Shown: positions 1 through 9,466, counted from the stretch's first letter. The stretch: DNA of 64,000 bases from an uncultured Campylobacter sp. (GCF_937921625.1 NZ_CAKZTI010000027.1:1-64000), one strand, 5' to 3'. Notes: a model not told the origin generated them from the letters alone. Numbers and translations: made by a program.

Positions 1-439
1 GCGTCACGGGATTTTGCCCTGCTTGCTACTTTTTAAACCGCTGTTCGCTAAAGCGTTAAATTTAGCCGCGGTATGCGGTTTGCTGCGCGCCGAGGCAAGA
101 AGCGCGATAAATTTAGCGGCGAAGCGAGCTTCAAATTTTAAATTCTCCACGCCTTGCTGCGGAACGTTAAATTTAAACAAGCGCTTAAGGCTTAAAATTT
201 TATCGCGCGATGCAAGGCGGTAAATTTAATGTGGTAAATTTAATCTCGTGCTGCCGTCAATCGGCATGTTGCTATCTGCGTAAAATTTTAGTGCGTGCCG
301 CTTTCGACGCTCTTGTTATGGCTGGCTTGCGCTCCGCGTCAGCTATAGCCAAACTTTATGATTAATCGCACCTCGCCTCTTAAAATTCATCTTAAATTTG
401 CTAAAATTGCAGCTAAATTTAAAATTTAAAGGAGCCAAA
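1..439. other. Non-coding stretch at window start
   Basis: No convincing gene is visible. A 69-codon open frame near the start has a peptide rich in Ala/Arg/Leu with no recognisable motif, and I take it as chance. The stretch is rich in the words AAATTT and AAATTTA. The last bases before 440 carry the ribosome binding site of the next gene. Confidence 0.5.
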
Positions 440-1651
440 ATGTCAAATATCTTAATCATAGGCGCGGGCGGCGTGAGCCAAGTCGCGACCGTAAAATGTG
501 CGATGAACGCGGACGTTTTTACAAAAATCACCCTTGCAAGCCGCACCAAAAGCAAGTGCGACGCGATCGCTAAATTTATAAAAGACCGCCTAGGCGTGCA
601 GATCGACACTGCCCAGATCGATGCGGACGACACTGATGCGGTCGTAAATTTAATCAAAAAAACGGGCGCCGAGCTACTGCTAAACGTCGCGCTGCCGTAT
701 CAGGACCTAACGCTCATGGATGCGTGCTCTCGCGCCGGCATACCTTACATCGACACCGCAAACTACGAGCACCCCGACACCGCAAAATTTGAATACAAGC
801 TGCAGTGGGCAAAGGACGGCGAGTTTAAAGCCGCAAACACGATGGCGCTGCTGGGAAGCGGCTTTGACCCGGGCGTGACCAACGTATTTTGCGCCTACGC
901 ACAGCAAAATCTCTTTGACGAGATCCACGAGATCGACATTCTAGACTGCAACGCGGGCGATCACGGATATCCGTTTGCGACGAATTTCAACCCTGAAATC
1001 AACCTGCGCGAAGTAAGTGCAAAGGGTCGTTACTGGGAGCGCGGCGAGTGGAAAGAAACGGGGCCGATGCAGATCATGTTTAAATGGGACTACCCAAAAG
1101 TCGGCGTCAAAGATAGCTACTTGCTCTATCACGAGGAGTTGGAAAGCCTTGTTAAAAACATCAAAGGATTAAAGCGAATTCGCTTTTTCATGACATTTGG
1201 GCAGAGCTACCTCACTCACATGAAATGCCTAGAAAACGTCGGCATGCTGCGTATCGACGAGGTCGAGCACAATGGCGTAAAGATCGTGCCGATCCAGTTT
1301 CTAAAGACGCTTTTGCCTGATCCTGCGAGCCTCGGCCCGCGCACGAAGGGCAAAACTAATATCGGCTGCGTGATCCGAGGCTTAAAAGATAGCAAAGAGC
1401 GCCAAGTCTATATCTACAACGTCTGCGATCACGAGGATTGCTACGCCGAGACGGGCGCGCAGGCCGTGAGCTACACGACTGGCGTGCCTGCGATGATCGG
1501 CTCGATGATGGTTGCAAAGGGCATCTGGAGCGGCAAGGGCGTCTTTAATATGGAAAATTTCGATGCCAAGCCTTTTATGGACGAGCTAAATAAACAGGGC
1601 TTGCCGTGGGAGATAATCGAAATGAAGCCTGGCGAGAGGTATGAAGTTTAG
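440..1651 (+). CDS. Saccharopine dehydrogenase family protein, probable carboxynorspermidine dehydrogenase
   Basis: A 403-residue cytosolic NAD(P)-dependent oxidoreductase. The N-terminus has a Rossmann dinucleotide-binding loop (GAGGVSQ, residues 8-14). Further on are segments typical of the LYS9/saccharopine-reductase fold (LLGSGFDPGVTNVF near 145, ETGAQAVSYTTGVPA near 340). In Campylobacter, members of this family have been assigned to carboxynorspermidine synthesis in the alternative spermidine pathway, which I take as the best role. An in-frame ATG lies upstream at 398, but the strong AAAGGAG box at 430-436 and the start of the conserved sequence favour 440. It stands alone, followed by 530 bases without a gene. 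Lysine-pathway saccharopine dehydrogenase proper is the alternative. Confidence 0.85.
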   Translation: MSNILIIGAGGVSQVATVKCAMNADVFTKITLASRTKSKCDAIAKFIKDRLGVQIDTAQIDADDTDAVVNLIKKTGAELLLNVALPYQDLTLMDACSRAGIPYIDTANYEHPDTAKFEYKLQWAKDGEFKAANTMALLGSGFDPGVTNVFCAYAQQNLFDEIHEIDILDCNAGDHGYPFATNFNPEINLREVSAKGRYWERGEWKETGPMQIMFKWDYPKVGVKDSYLLYHEELESLVKNIKGLKRIRFFMTFGQSYLTHMKCLENVGMLRIDEVEHNGVKIVPIQFLKTLLPDPASLGPRTKGKTNIGCVIRGLKDSKERQVYIYNVCDHEDCYAETGAQAVSYTTGVPAMIGSMMVAKGIWSGKGVFNMENFDAKPFMDELNKQGLPWEIIEMKPGERYEV

Positions 1652-1759
1652 CTAGCGGCTTGTCTTTTTCTACTTATACTTCGTTGGTTTTAAATTTTGC
1701 TCGGTCATTACCCACTCGGTAACTCCCATCACAAAATTTAAAACCGCCTCGTCTAAGCG

Positions 1760-1779
1760 AAAAAATACTGCGCCTTATT
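1760..1779 (+). repeat. Direct repeat copy 1 (20 bases)
   Basis: This stretch (AAAAAATACTGCGCCTTATT) recurs identically at 2009-2028 on the same strand. Flanking similarity is imperfect but extends for several tens of bases. Confidence 0.75.
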
Positions 1780-2008
1780 TTGGTGGGTATATTTAAATAG
1801 ATTTGAAATTTTCGCTCTACGACATATTGTATGTCTAGTCTTGGGACGAAATTACTTCTTCTATTCAGCTACGAGCATAGCGACGTAGAAAACATTTAAA
1901 TTCATCTCACGATCTTCGCCCTATCTTTAATCGCATTCAAATTTAATTCAGCTAAGCAGTTTAGCTGCCTAGCCTACTTTTAAAAATCAAATTTCATCTC
2001 AGCTAGGC

Positions 2009-2028
2009 AAAAAATACTGCGCCTTATT
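2009..2028 (+). repeat. Direct repeat copy 2 (20 bases)
   Basis: Exact second copy of the stretch at 1760-1779. It is followed by an AT-rich tail that partly matches the tail of copy 1. Confidence 0.75.
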
Positions 2029-2152
2029 CTGCTGCGTTTAAATTCTAATTAAATTCGCTCAGTCATGTATTTCATATACGCTCTCGTCTTCAAATTTTAA
2101 TTCGTCTCAATCGGGGACAATACCGTGCGTCGAATGCTGCTTTAAATTTAGC

Positions 2153-2158
2153 TATAAT
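2153..2158 (+). promoter_or_regulatory. -10 box (TATAAT) of the lipoprotein gene
   Basis: A perfect TATAAT preceded by GC, 26 bases before the ATG at 2184. No -35 box is obvious, as is usual for sigma-70 promoters in Campylobacter. Confidence 0.55.
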
Positions 2159-2183
2159 CGCATAAAATTTTATCGGAGTAGAT

Positions 2184-2831
2184 ATGAAACGAATTTTAAA
2201 AGCGCTGATTTTTAGCATGGCATTTTCATTTCTCATTGTGGGTTGTGCTAGTAAAACCGCGCCCGTAGAGCTTGAAGGCAAGGAGCAAATTCGCGCGATC
2301 CAAAAAGAGGCAAACCGTACGGTAATGATCGATGATGCTTACGACTACGAATTTGGCAGCGATTATCGCGCGGCAAAAGCGGAATTTGAGCACCTAAAAT
2401 CGCTCTATTCACATGCAGTGGAGGTAAATAGAATTTCGATCGCTACGGATGCATTTAATGAACCTCACGCAAGCGCGCTACTTTTTGAGCTGTGGCTTGA
2501 CCGCGAGAGCCTGCCGCTAGCAGATCAGCTTGTGCTTTACAAGCATCCAAATTTTACGGGCTTTAAAGATCGCGAAATTTTACAATTTAGCTTCAAAATT
2601 TTAGGCGTTTCTACGCGCGTAAAAGATCGCGATCGGATCCTAAAAAAATATGCGCTTGCTAAGCCGTTAAGTTTAAACGCGATAGTATTTGTTGATAGCG
2701 GCAGGCTGAGCGAGGAAAGTGTGCGTAAAAACGGTGAGACGCAAGACGCGGTTTTAACTATGTTTAGCCCCGTCTGGATGCCAGTCGCTGCCGTAATGCA
2801 AAGTCTCGGCGCGCTATTTGATAACGAGTAA
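2184..2831 (+). CDS. Hypothetical lipoprotein
   Basis: A 215-residue protein with a lipoprotein signal: two basic residues, a hydrophobic stretch, and a lipobox ending LIVGC with the modified cysteine at 21. The mature part is soluble-looking, mixed alpha/beta, and has no repeats or motif I can assign to a family. The C-terminus has a short hydrophobic patch (PVWMPVAAVMQSLGALF). It is monocistronic, with its own TATAAT and a GGAG ribosome site (2174-2177). Probably envelope-anchored; the function is unknown. Confidence 0.75.
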   Translation: MKRILKALIFSMAFSFLIVGCASKTAPVELEGKEQIRAIQKEANRTVMIDDAYDYEFGSDYRAAKAEFEHLKSLYSHAVEVNRISIATDAFNEPHASALLFELWLDRESLPLADQLVLYKHPNFTGFKDREILQFSFKILGVSTRVKDRDRILKKYALAKPLSLNAIVFVDSGRLSEESVRKNGETQDAVLTMFSPVWMPVAAVMQSLGALFDNE

Positions 2832-3138
2832 ATTCTGTCAGTAAAAATTTTGATGCTCACTTGCTCTTACGTTGCAATATGAGGGCTGCGTTTTGGGCGA
2901 GTATGCCGCGAGTGATGTCTTGGATCATAGCGCTGTTTGTTTGACTGAGCGCGCTCGCGGCGTATTTTAATAAGTAAATTTTAAATTGCGGCGAAATTTT
3001 ATAATTTGCCATCGAGTCCGGCTCTGTTTTAAACAGACGGGCGATTTCTTAAATTTAAACTCTAGCTAAATTTAGACCGAAATTTTTAAGTAAACTTTGC
3101 TATAATCGCCGAAATTTTGAAAAAACCGAGGAGAAAAT
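2832..3138. other. Intergenic region, nothing identified
   Basis: About 300 bases without a credible gene or strong structure. The promoter of the next gene is at its right end. Confidence 0.5.
3101..3106 (+). promoter_or_regulatory. -10 box (TATAAT) of the small exported protein gene
   Basis: Perfect TATAAT preceded by TTGC, 33 bases before the ATG at 3139. Confidence 0.55.
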
Positions 3139-3513
3139 ATGAAATTGATTTACGCTGCTTGCGTGCTGGTCGCGTTTGCTTCGGCTCAGACCGAAACTGT
3201 GCAGGTGCCGGACTTTGCCAAAAGCTCGATGAAGACGCATGAGCAGGCCGAGGAAAAACTAATCGCAAATGCCCTAAAAGGCGATCTAAGCCCGCTTGCA
3301 AGCGATCTGAAGATCGATAAAACGCTAAAAGACGGCGATTCGCTTATCATTAACGGTGCGCATTATAGGACCATCGAGGGCGACAGCACGCAGTGGAAAG
3401 AGGGCGATGCCGTGCGCCTACTAAGCGGCAACAAGGACGGCAGATGCCTAAGCTCGATCATGCTTAATCTGCGCACGAAAACCGTCTGTAAATTTATGTG
3501 TGACGCGTATTAA
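3139..3513 (+). CDS. Small exported protein of unknown function
   Basis: 124 residues with a short signal peptide (MKLIYAACVLVAFASA, cleavage probably after ASA at 16). The mature domain of about 105 residues holds DGDSLIINGAHYRTIEGD and ends with three cysteines (GRCLSSIM, KTVCKFMCDAY) that could form disulfides in the periplasm. It has a good ribosome site (GAGGAGAAAAT before ATG) and its own TATAAT. I do not recognise the family. No neighbour suggests a pathway. Confidence 0.65.
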   Translation: MKLIYAACVLVAFASAQTETVQVPDFAKSSMKTHEQAEEKLIANALKGDLSPLASDLKIDKTLKDGDSLIINGAHYRTIEGDSTQWKEGDAVRLLSGNKDGRCLSSIMLNLRTKTVCKFMCDAY

Positions 3514-3637
3514 GACGCGTAAATTTCATACCTTATAGCGCGAGCGAGATGGATTAAATTTCGGTTTGCTCGCGCCATCCGCAGTAATTTGTCGTATAAA
3601 TTTCTACATCTCGCATCGCAAATCAGGTAAATTCTGC

Positions 3638-3643
3638 TATAAT
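3638..3643 (+). promoter_or_regulatory. Candidate -10 box upstream of pglB
   Basis: TATAAT about 120 bases before the pglB start. The leader between them has no open frame worth naming. Confidence 0.4.
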
Positions 3644-3761
3644 AAACGGAAATTAAACAATGTCGTTAAAGACGTAGCGCGGGCGTGATAAAACGAGTAA
3701 AATTTGTAGAGGCAAATTTTGCCTGCCGCTCGGTACTTCAAACGGCAAATCAAGGAAAAAG

Positions 3762-5942
3762 ATGCAAAAATTTAGAATTACAAACGGCGAATGCTCGTGC
3801 ATGGATATTTTTTTGATCATGACGCTGGTTTATATATTCGGCGTGGCGTGCAGGTTTTTTTGGATATATTGGGCTAGCGGGATCGAGCAGTTTTCTTTCG
3901 ATGGCGAGCTCATCATGACCACAAACGACGCCTTTGCGAATGCCGAGGGCGCGCGCGATATGATAGCGGGCTTTCACCAGCCGGGCGATCTTAGCCCGTA
4001 CGGCGCGTCGATCCCAACTCTGGCATTTTTACTTAGCAAAATTTTACCCGTCAGCCTAAATAGCATTACGATCTATATGAGCGTGTTTTTAGCGCCGCTG
4101 GTGGCCGTGCCGATTATTTTGATAGCAAGAGAGTATAAGATCCTGAGCGCCGGCATCATCGCGGCGCTACTTGCCACCATATTGCCGGGATATTATATGA
4201 GGACTTTAGGCGGGTATTTTGATAGCGATATGTTAAATGTTACTCTGCCGCTGCTAACGCTATGGGCTTTGATCAGGCTCATAGGGCGAAGCGAGCAGAG
4301 TAGCTTTGCTTTGCCTGCCGTTTTTACGGTGATTTATGATTGGTGGTATCCTAGCTCGTATTCTTTAAATATGGCGATTATAGTGATATTTTTAATCTAT
4401 ACTTTGATTTTTAATAGACGCAATGAGGCAAATTACAAAGCGATTATTCTTATGGCTGCAGCGGTCATAAAATTTGGCGCGTATTACGAAGGTGAGACAA
4501 TAATCGTAAACTATATTTTATTACTTAAGATTGCACTAATTGCGTTTTTGTATTTTTTAATGATTAAAATTCCAAGCCATAAAAGCAAAAAAGCTCTTTG
4601 GATTTTGGGTACGATCGCCGTAATTACGTTCGTCATATTCGGCGGACTTACGCCCATAGCAGTGCAGCTTAAAGCATACATCTTAAAGGATGTAAGCAAA
4701 GAAGAAATTTTCTACTTCTATGGCGTTAGAAGTACGGTTAATGAGGTAGAAAACGCTAATTTCATGAAATTTGTGCTTGAATCTAGTGGGCATCTATTTA
4801 TATTTATATGCGCCGTAGGAGGGCTGGCTCTACTGCTGATAAAATTCCGTTCGTTTATATTAACCTTGCCGATGATAGCGCTTGGAGTTTTAGCACTTTT
4901 CGGCGGAACTCGCTTTACAATGTACGCTACGCCGATTATAGCGCTTGGATTTGCTTATTTTATATATTTCACGCTGAATTACTTTGAAATACGCACTTGG
5001 CTTAGAAGTACTTTGTTGGCTATTTTAACCTGTTTAGCGCTAATGCCTAGCATAGATTTTATTTATAAATTCCGAGTTGCGCCTACGCTTACGAAAGACT
5101 CCATAACGCCTCTTGCAGAGCTAAAAAATAAAGCTAACAGAGAGGATTATGTGCTATCGTGGTGGGATTACGGATATTTAATCAGATATTACTCAGATGT
5201 AAAAGTAGTAGCTGATCCTGGAGGTAGACAGGCGGGAGAATACACTTTTATGAGTGCGTTTTCCTTTAATAAAGATGAGGTAAGCTCTGCTAATATGGCA
5301 AGGCTTAATGTCGAATATATACAAAAGTTGCAAGGTAAAAAATTCGATCCTAAACTGGAAGATAAATTTAAACTAAATCTATATCAAATTCAAAAAGATT
5401 ATGGTAAAGTCAATATCAATAAATTCTTAAGTTCTTTAAGCGATAAGAATTTCAAGCTTCCACAGAAAACTAGGGATATATATTATTATTTTGTACCGCA
5501 CATGATAGATATATTGCCCAATATTTTAAAATTTTCTACTGTAGATATAGAAACAGGTAAAGAGTCTTGGACGCCATTTATTCATGTGGGTTATGATATT
5601 AGAATGGGTAAAGATGGAGAGAGCATCATAATAAATGATGAATGCACGCTGCCTAGCGTCGATCCTGAATACCTAATCTATGACGGTAAAAGAATGCCTA
5701 TTAATTCATATTATCAAGTGGGCGAAGTAAACGGCAAACTCGTAAAATTATCTAAGCAGATAGATAAAAATTCCAATCTTTACGTGATATTTTTACCGGA
5801 TTATCAAAGAATTTTAATCTTAGATAAAAAGGTCTTTGAATCAGCCTTTATCCAACTTTTTGTGCTGGAAAACTATGATAAAGATCTGTTTGAGCCCGTT
5901 TATTTAAGTAATTCTGCGCGGATTTACAAGTTATTAAGATAA
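3762..5942 (+). CDS. pglB: Undecaprenyl-diphosphooligosaccharide--protein glycosyltransferase PglB
   Basis: A 726-residue STT3-family oligosaccharyltransferase that moves a lipid-linked oligosaccharide onto Asn in D/E-X-N-X-S/T sequons of periplasmic proteins. The N-terminal two-thirds has about a dozen membrane segments. The catalytic Asp of the first external loop is D56 (in TTNDAF), and a likely external-loop-5 Glu is E328. The hallmark WWDYG motif is at 467-471, starting the periplasmic domain. The length is close to C. jejuni PglB (about 713). The start has AAGGAAAAAG before it. No other pgl gene is next to it, so the glycan assembly genes must lie elsewhere. The second half is visibly more AT-rich than its surroundings (many ATA, TAT, AAA codons), which may reflect transfer or relaxed composition. 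Confidence 0.96.
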   Translation: MQKFRITNGECSCMDIFLIMTLVYIFGVACRFFWIYWASGIEQFSFDGELIMTTNDAFANAEGARDMIAGFHQPGDLSPYGASIPTLAFLLSKILPVSLNSITIYMSVFLAPLVAVPIILIAREYKILSAGIIAALLATILPGYYMRTLGGYFDSDMLNVTLPLLTLWALIRLIGRSEQSSFALPAVFTVIYDWWYPSSYSLNMAIIVIFLIYTLIFNRRNEANYKAIILMAAAVIKFGAYYEGETIIVNYILLLKIALIAFLYFLMIKIPSHKSKKALWILGTIAVITFVIFGGLTPIAVQLKAYILKDVSKEEIFYFYGVRSTVNEVENANFMKFVLESSGHLFIFICAVGGLALLLIKFRSFILTLPMIALGVLALFGGTRFTMYATPIIALGFAYFIYFTLNYFEIRTWLRSTLLAILTCLALMPSIDFIYKFRVAPTLTKDSITPLAELKNKANREDYVLSWWDYGYLIRYYSDVKVVADPGGRQAGEYTFMSAFSFNKDEVSSANMARLNVEYIQKLQGKKFDPKLEDKFKLNLYQIQKDYGKVNINKFLSSLSDKNFKLPQKTRDIYYYFVPHMIDILPNILKFSTVDIETGKESWTPFIHVGYDIRMGKDGESIIINDECTLPSVDPEYLIYDGKRMPINSYYQVGEVNGKLVKLSKQIDKNSNLYVIFLPDYQRILILDKKVFESAFIQLFVLENYDKDLFEPVYLSNSARIYKLLR

Positions 5943-6199
5943 ATTTATATCCAGAGGAATACCGCGTAAATTCTTATTACGCTATACTTTTACAAAGCAT
6001 ATGTCACTAAGCGATAAAAAATTTATAATGTAAATTATATACTGAGATTTAGAATTTATACTAGTTATAAATAAATTACAAAAATACTTTAAAATTTTGT
6101 CACTAAAAATCGTAAATGTTATGTATTTACTTTAAATTTAGCCTAGGTTTCGAAGCGTGTCGCTATCATTAAGATGAAATTTCACCGAAAGGAGTAAAG

Positions 6200-6784
6200 A
6201 TGAGAAATTTAGTTGCAAAAGTGGTGTTTCTTAGCTCTTTAGCTGCAGTAAGCGCGATGGCGGAGGGACTTTTCATAGGTGGCGAGGGCGGATACAATTT
6301 CAAAAACCAAGCTGCAGGTTTTGATGACGGACAGCCGCAAATCGGCGTTAAAGCCGGATATGACTTCGGCACGTTTAGAGCTTACGGCGGGTATTTTTAC
6401 GGATTTAAGGGCGAGGATTCTAGCTCGAATGCTAATTCGAAAAGAAAGGTTAAATGGAGCACGCACGATTTCGTAGCCGGTGCGGATTTTACGCCGGAGC
6501 TTTTCGGTAGATTTAAGCTCGTCCTAGGCGCTTACGCTGGGCTTTCGGTGTTAGATACTGAAGTTAAAATAGACTATAGCAATGGCGGCTGGGTTAGAGC
6601 GGACGATACGCTGGGTGGCTTCATTTTGGGCGGCAAGATAGGTACTGCGTATGAGTTTGGCTCCAATAGCGAGATTGAAATGGGCTTTAAAGCAAGCAAG
6701 GCGTGGTATAAAGACGGCGATTATATCGAAGATAACGACGGTAAAAAATACGGCGTTTACGCAGGATATAATTATAAATTCTAA
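6200..6784 (+). CDS. Outer-membrane beta-barrel protein
   Basis: A 194-residue protein with a signal peptide (cleavage near VSAMA at 19-23). The rest alternates aromatic/glycine-rich strands (GGEGGYNF, KAGYDFGTFRAYGGYFYGF, GAYAGLSVLDTEVKIDY, GTAYEFGSNSEIEMGF, YGVYAGYNYKF). It ends in the terminal Phe used by the BAM complex. The size and strand pattern suggest an eight-stranded small barrel of the OmpW/OmpX/Opa-like type; the ligand is unknown. The ribosome site is GAAAGGAGTAAAG. It is monocistronic after an AT-rich leader. Confidence 0.8.
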   Translation: MRNLVAKVVFLSSLAAVSAMAEGLFIGGEGGYNFKNQAAGFDDGQPQIGVKAGYDFGTFRAYGGYFYGFKGEDSSSNANSKRKVKWSTHDFVAGADFTPELFGRFKLVLGAYAGLSVLDTEVKIDYSNGGWVRADDTLGGFILGGKIGTAYEFGSNSEIEMGFKASKAWYKDGDYIEDNDGKKYGVYAGYNYKF

Positions 6785-7139
6785 GAATTTTCATATTTGA
6801 GGCATTGCGTTGCTTTCATAGAGCCTTGATGCTCAGTGGCTTTGCGGTGTGTCAGGTAAGGCTAGCTTCGTCGCAAGGCTTTACTAAGTTTTAGTAGAAT
6901 CTTGCGATGAGGTTTAAATTATGATGAATTTAACGTCTTCAAATTCCATCATCAAATTTTAACTCATAGAATTTCGTCGATAAAAATTCCATTTCAGATT
7001 TTATTGGCTAAATTCCACCCCTGCGCTTTTGGATAAAATTTCGTTCATTTTCGAGATTAGATTAAAATTTTAATGACGGCAAAAGAAATTTTAGATAAAA
7101 TCAACACTTTCATACCAAAATTTTACTTAAAGGATAGAG
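6785..7139. other. Intergenic region before metE
   Basis: No gene is visible. It contains a hairpin at 6872-6906 and a TAAAAT-type -10 candidate near 7095. I saw no SAM or cobalamin riboswitch signature. Confidence 0.45.
6872..6906 (+). other. Two-part inverted repeat (hairpin)
   Basis: CGCAAG (6872-6877) pairs with CTTGCG (6901-6906), and inside it TACTAA pairs with TTAGTA across a small loop. The two helices are separated by a symmetric internal loop. It could be the terminator of the barrel gene (no clear T tract follows) or a structured leader element of metE. Confidence 0.35.
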
Positions 7140-9422
7140 ATGAAGAGTTACGTTACGGGCTTTCCGCGTATCGGAGAGCAGCGCGAGCTAAAGAAGGCTT
7201 TGGAGAGCTATTGGGCGGGCAAGTGCGATTATGACGCGCTAGAGCGGGTTGCTGCAGAGCTAAAAGATCGTCACATCAAATATCAGCTGGATGCTTGGAG
7301 CGGCCTAATTAGCGTAAACGACTTTTCATACTACGATCTGATGCTCGATACCAGCGTGCTTTTCGGCGTGATCCCACAGCGCTTTGTGGCTCTTTCGGCG
7401 CATGAGCAGTATTTTGCGATGGCGCGCGGCAGTAAAGACGCAGTCGCGATGGAGATGACGAAGTGGTTTAACACAAACTACCACTATATCGTGCCCGAGA
7501 TCTCTGCATATACGGAATTTAACCTAAATCCTAGTAAAATTTTAAGCGAGTACAAGGCCGCGAAAAATAATGATTTTAAGGATTCCTGCGCGCTAAAGAT
7601 AAATTTAATCGGACCTATTACCTATCTTGCGCTTAGCAAATCAAGCGACAAAAGCTATCCACTCGCGCATTTAGATGCCCTTGCCGCGAAATACGAGGAG
7701 CTGCTAAAGCTTCTTAGCGAGCTTGATAGCGAGGTTATAGTTCAGATCGACGAGCCGATTTTCGTAACGGATCGCGCGGCTGAGCTAGCGCCAAAGATCG
7801 CGCCGATCTATCAGCGCCTAAGCAAGGTCGCAAGCAACGTAAAAATCATCTTTATGACCTATTTCGAGCATGCGACCGAGGCCGTACGCGAGATAGTAAA
7901 GACCGATGTTTGGGCGATCGGGCTTGATTTTGTTTACGCAAGCGAAGAGAATATCAAAAAAGAGCTTCAAGCTTTAAAAGACGCTAAGACCGTGCTTTTC
8001 GCAGGCGTGATCGATGGGCGTAATATCTGGAAGAGCGACATCGACAAAAAGCTCGCTCAGCTCAAAGCCATCGAAGCTTACGTGCCTAAGGAGCGCATCT
8101 ATGTGGGCACCTCCTGCTCGCTTTTGCACGTGCCTTTCACGCTAAAATATGAGGACAAGCTAAGCGCTGAGATTAGATCCTGGCTAAGTTTCGCGGTCGA
8201 AAAACTAAGCGAAATTTCGATTTTAACCCATCTTTTCTTTGAAATTCCGATGTGCGAGCACGGCATGAAAGCTTACGAGGAAAATCAAAAATCCGCCAAA
8301 ACTCGCGAGAGCTCGCCGCTCATCCACGACGAGAAGGTCTCTGCTCGCGTGAACTCGTTAAGTAAGCTTGAGCGCACCGATCGCTACGAGGATCGCATCA
8401 AGGTGCAGAAAAAAGAGCTTGGATATGGAATTTTACCTACCACTACGATCGGCTCCTTTCCGCAGACTGCTAAGCTTCGACAAGTCCGAAATGCCTATAA
8501 AAAGGGCTTAATTGGCCGCGAAGCCTACGAGCGTGACATCAAAGCCTATATCGACGATTGCGTCAAATTCCAAGATGAGATCGGCCTAGACGTGCTGGTT
8601 CACGGCGAGCCGGAGCGTAACGATATGGTCGAGTATTTCGGCGAGCAGATGAGCGGATACGCGTTTAGTGCCAACGGCTGGGTGCAGAGCTACGGCAGCC
8701 GTTGCGTGAAGCCGCCGCTACTTTTCGGCGATGTGAGCCGCCCGAATCCGATGACGGTAGAGTGGATCAAATACGCCCAAAGCCGCACTAAAAAGATTAT
8801 GAAAGGTATGCTAACGGGACCTGTTACGATGATGAACTGGAGCTTCGTGCGCGACGATAAGCCTCGTGATCAGATAGTAAAACAGCTCGCACTTGCGATT
8901 TTTGATGAAATTTCGGATCTGCAAGACGCGGGTATCAAGATCGTTCAGGTGGATGAAGCTGCGTTTAAAGAGGGCTATCCGCTTAGATCCGAAAATATCC
9001 CTGCGTATGAAAAATTTGCCGTCAGCGCCTTTAAGCTCGCCGTCAGCGCCGCAAGCGCTCACACGCAGATCCATACACATATGTGCTATTCGGAGTTTAA
9101 CGACATAATCAAAACGATAGAGGCGATGGATGCCGACGTCATAAGCATCGAGACCGCTCGCAGCGGCAACGAGCTGCTTCGAGTTTTCAAATCGGTCGGC
9201 TATAAGCAAGAGGTCGGTCCGGGCGTTTACGACATCCATAGCCCGCGAATTCCTAGTGTGCAGGAGCTCGTAAGCCAGATCCGCGCGCTGCTTGAGGTGC
9301 TTCCGAAAGAGCAGCTGTGGATCAACCCGGACTGCGGTCTAAAAACCCGCAAATGGGAGGAGGTCCGCCCTAGCCTAAAAAATATGGTTGAGGCGGTAAA
9401 AATTATCCGCACGGAAGCATAA
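7140..9422 (+). CDS. metE: Cobalamin-independent methionine synthase
   Basis: 5-methyltetrahydropteroyltriglutamate-homocysteine methyltransferase, 760 residues, the normal full length. It makes methionine in the cytosol without B12. The N-terminal half begins with the conserved GFPRIGEQRELKKALE segment, and the catalytic C-terminal barrel starts near 430 (TTTIGSFPQT). The zinc ligands are visible as H647 and C649 (THMCYSEF) and C732 (NPDCGLKTR). VHGEPERNDMVEYF is the family signature around 480. AAAGGATAGAG precedes the ATG. It stands alone with a short hairpin after the stop. Confidence 0.97.
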   Translation: MKSYVTGFPRIGEQRELKKALESYWAGKCDYDALERVAAELKDRHIKYQLDAWSGLISVNDFSYYDLMLDTSVLFGVIPQRFVALSAHEQYFAMARGSKDAVAMEMTKWFNTNYHYIVPEISAYTEFNLNPSKILSEYKAAKNNDFKDSCALKINLIGPITYLALSKSSDKSYPLAHLDALAAKYEELLKLLSELDSEVIVQIDEPIFVTDRAAELAPKIAPIYQRLSKVASNVKIIFMTYFEHATEAVREIVKTDVWAIGLDFVYASEENIKKELQALKDAKTVLFAGVIDGRNIWKSDIDKKLAQLKAIEAYVPKERIYVGTSCSLLHVPFTLKYEDKLSAEIRSWLSFAVEKLSEISILTHLFFEIPMCEHGMKAYEENQKSAKTRESSPLIHDEKVSARVNSLSKLERTDRYEDRIKVQKKELGYGILPTTTIGSFPQTAKLRQVRNAYKKGLIGREAYERDIKAYIDDCVKFQDEIGLDVLVHGEPERNDMVEYFGEQMSGYAFSANGWVQSYGSRCVKPPLLFGDVSRPNPMTVEWIKYAQSRTKKIMKGMLTGPVTMMNWSFVRDDKPRDQIVKQLALAIFDEISDLQDAGIKIVQVDEAAFKEGYPLRSENIPAYEKFAVSAFKLAVSAASAHTQIHTHMCYSEFNDIIKTIEAMDADVISIETARSGNELLRVFKSVGYKQEVGPGVYDIHSPRIPSVQELVSQIRALLEVLPKEQLWINPDCGLKTRKWEEVRPSLKNMVEAVKIIRTEA

Positions 9423-9448
9423 ATCTAGCGCAAAAAAGACTTTGTTGC

Positions 9449-9466
9449 CGGGTGAAATTCCACCCG
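9449..9466 (+). terminator. Hairpin after metE
   Basis: CGGGTG-AAATTC-CACCCG, a 6-bp GC-rich stem with a 6-base loop, 27 bases after the stop codon. The following sequence has only a short T run, so this is a weak intrinsic terminator at best. Confidence 0.4.

Larger units (their letters stand above)
1652..2183. other. Intergenic region with degenerate repeats
   Basis: No gene is visible in about 530 bases. It contains an exact 20-base direct repeat about 250 bases apart (listed separately). Similarity extends weakly on the 3' side: TTCGCTC recurs about 45-51 bases after each copy, followed by ATAT/GTC-rich sequence. The whole looks like two decayed copies of an intergenic repeat of about 100 bases. 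The promoter of the following lipoprotein gene lies at its right end. Confidence 0.5.

Noticed and set aside
14..223. Open frame of 69 codons at the window start
   Set aside because: No ribosome site, low-information peptide; the frame stays open only because of AAATTT-rich DNA.
7020..7139. SAM or cobalamin riboswitch before metE
   Set aside because: No conserved core of either class could be found by eye; only ordinary AT-rich leader sequence.
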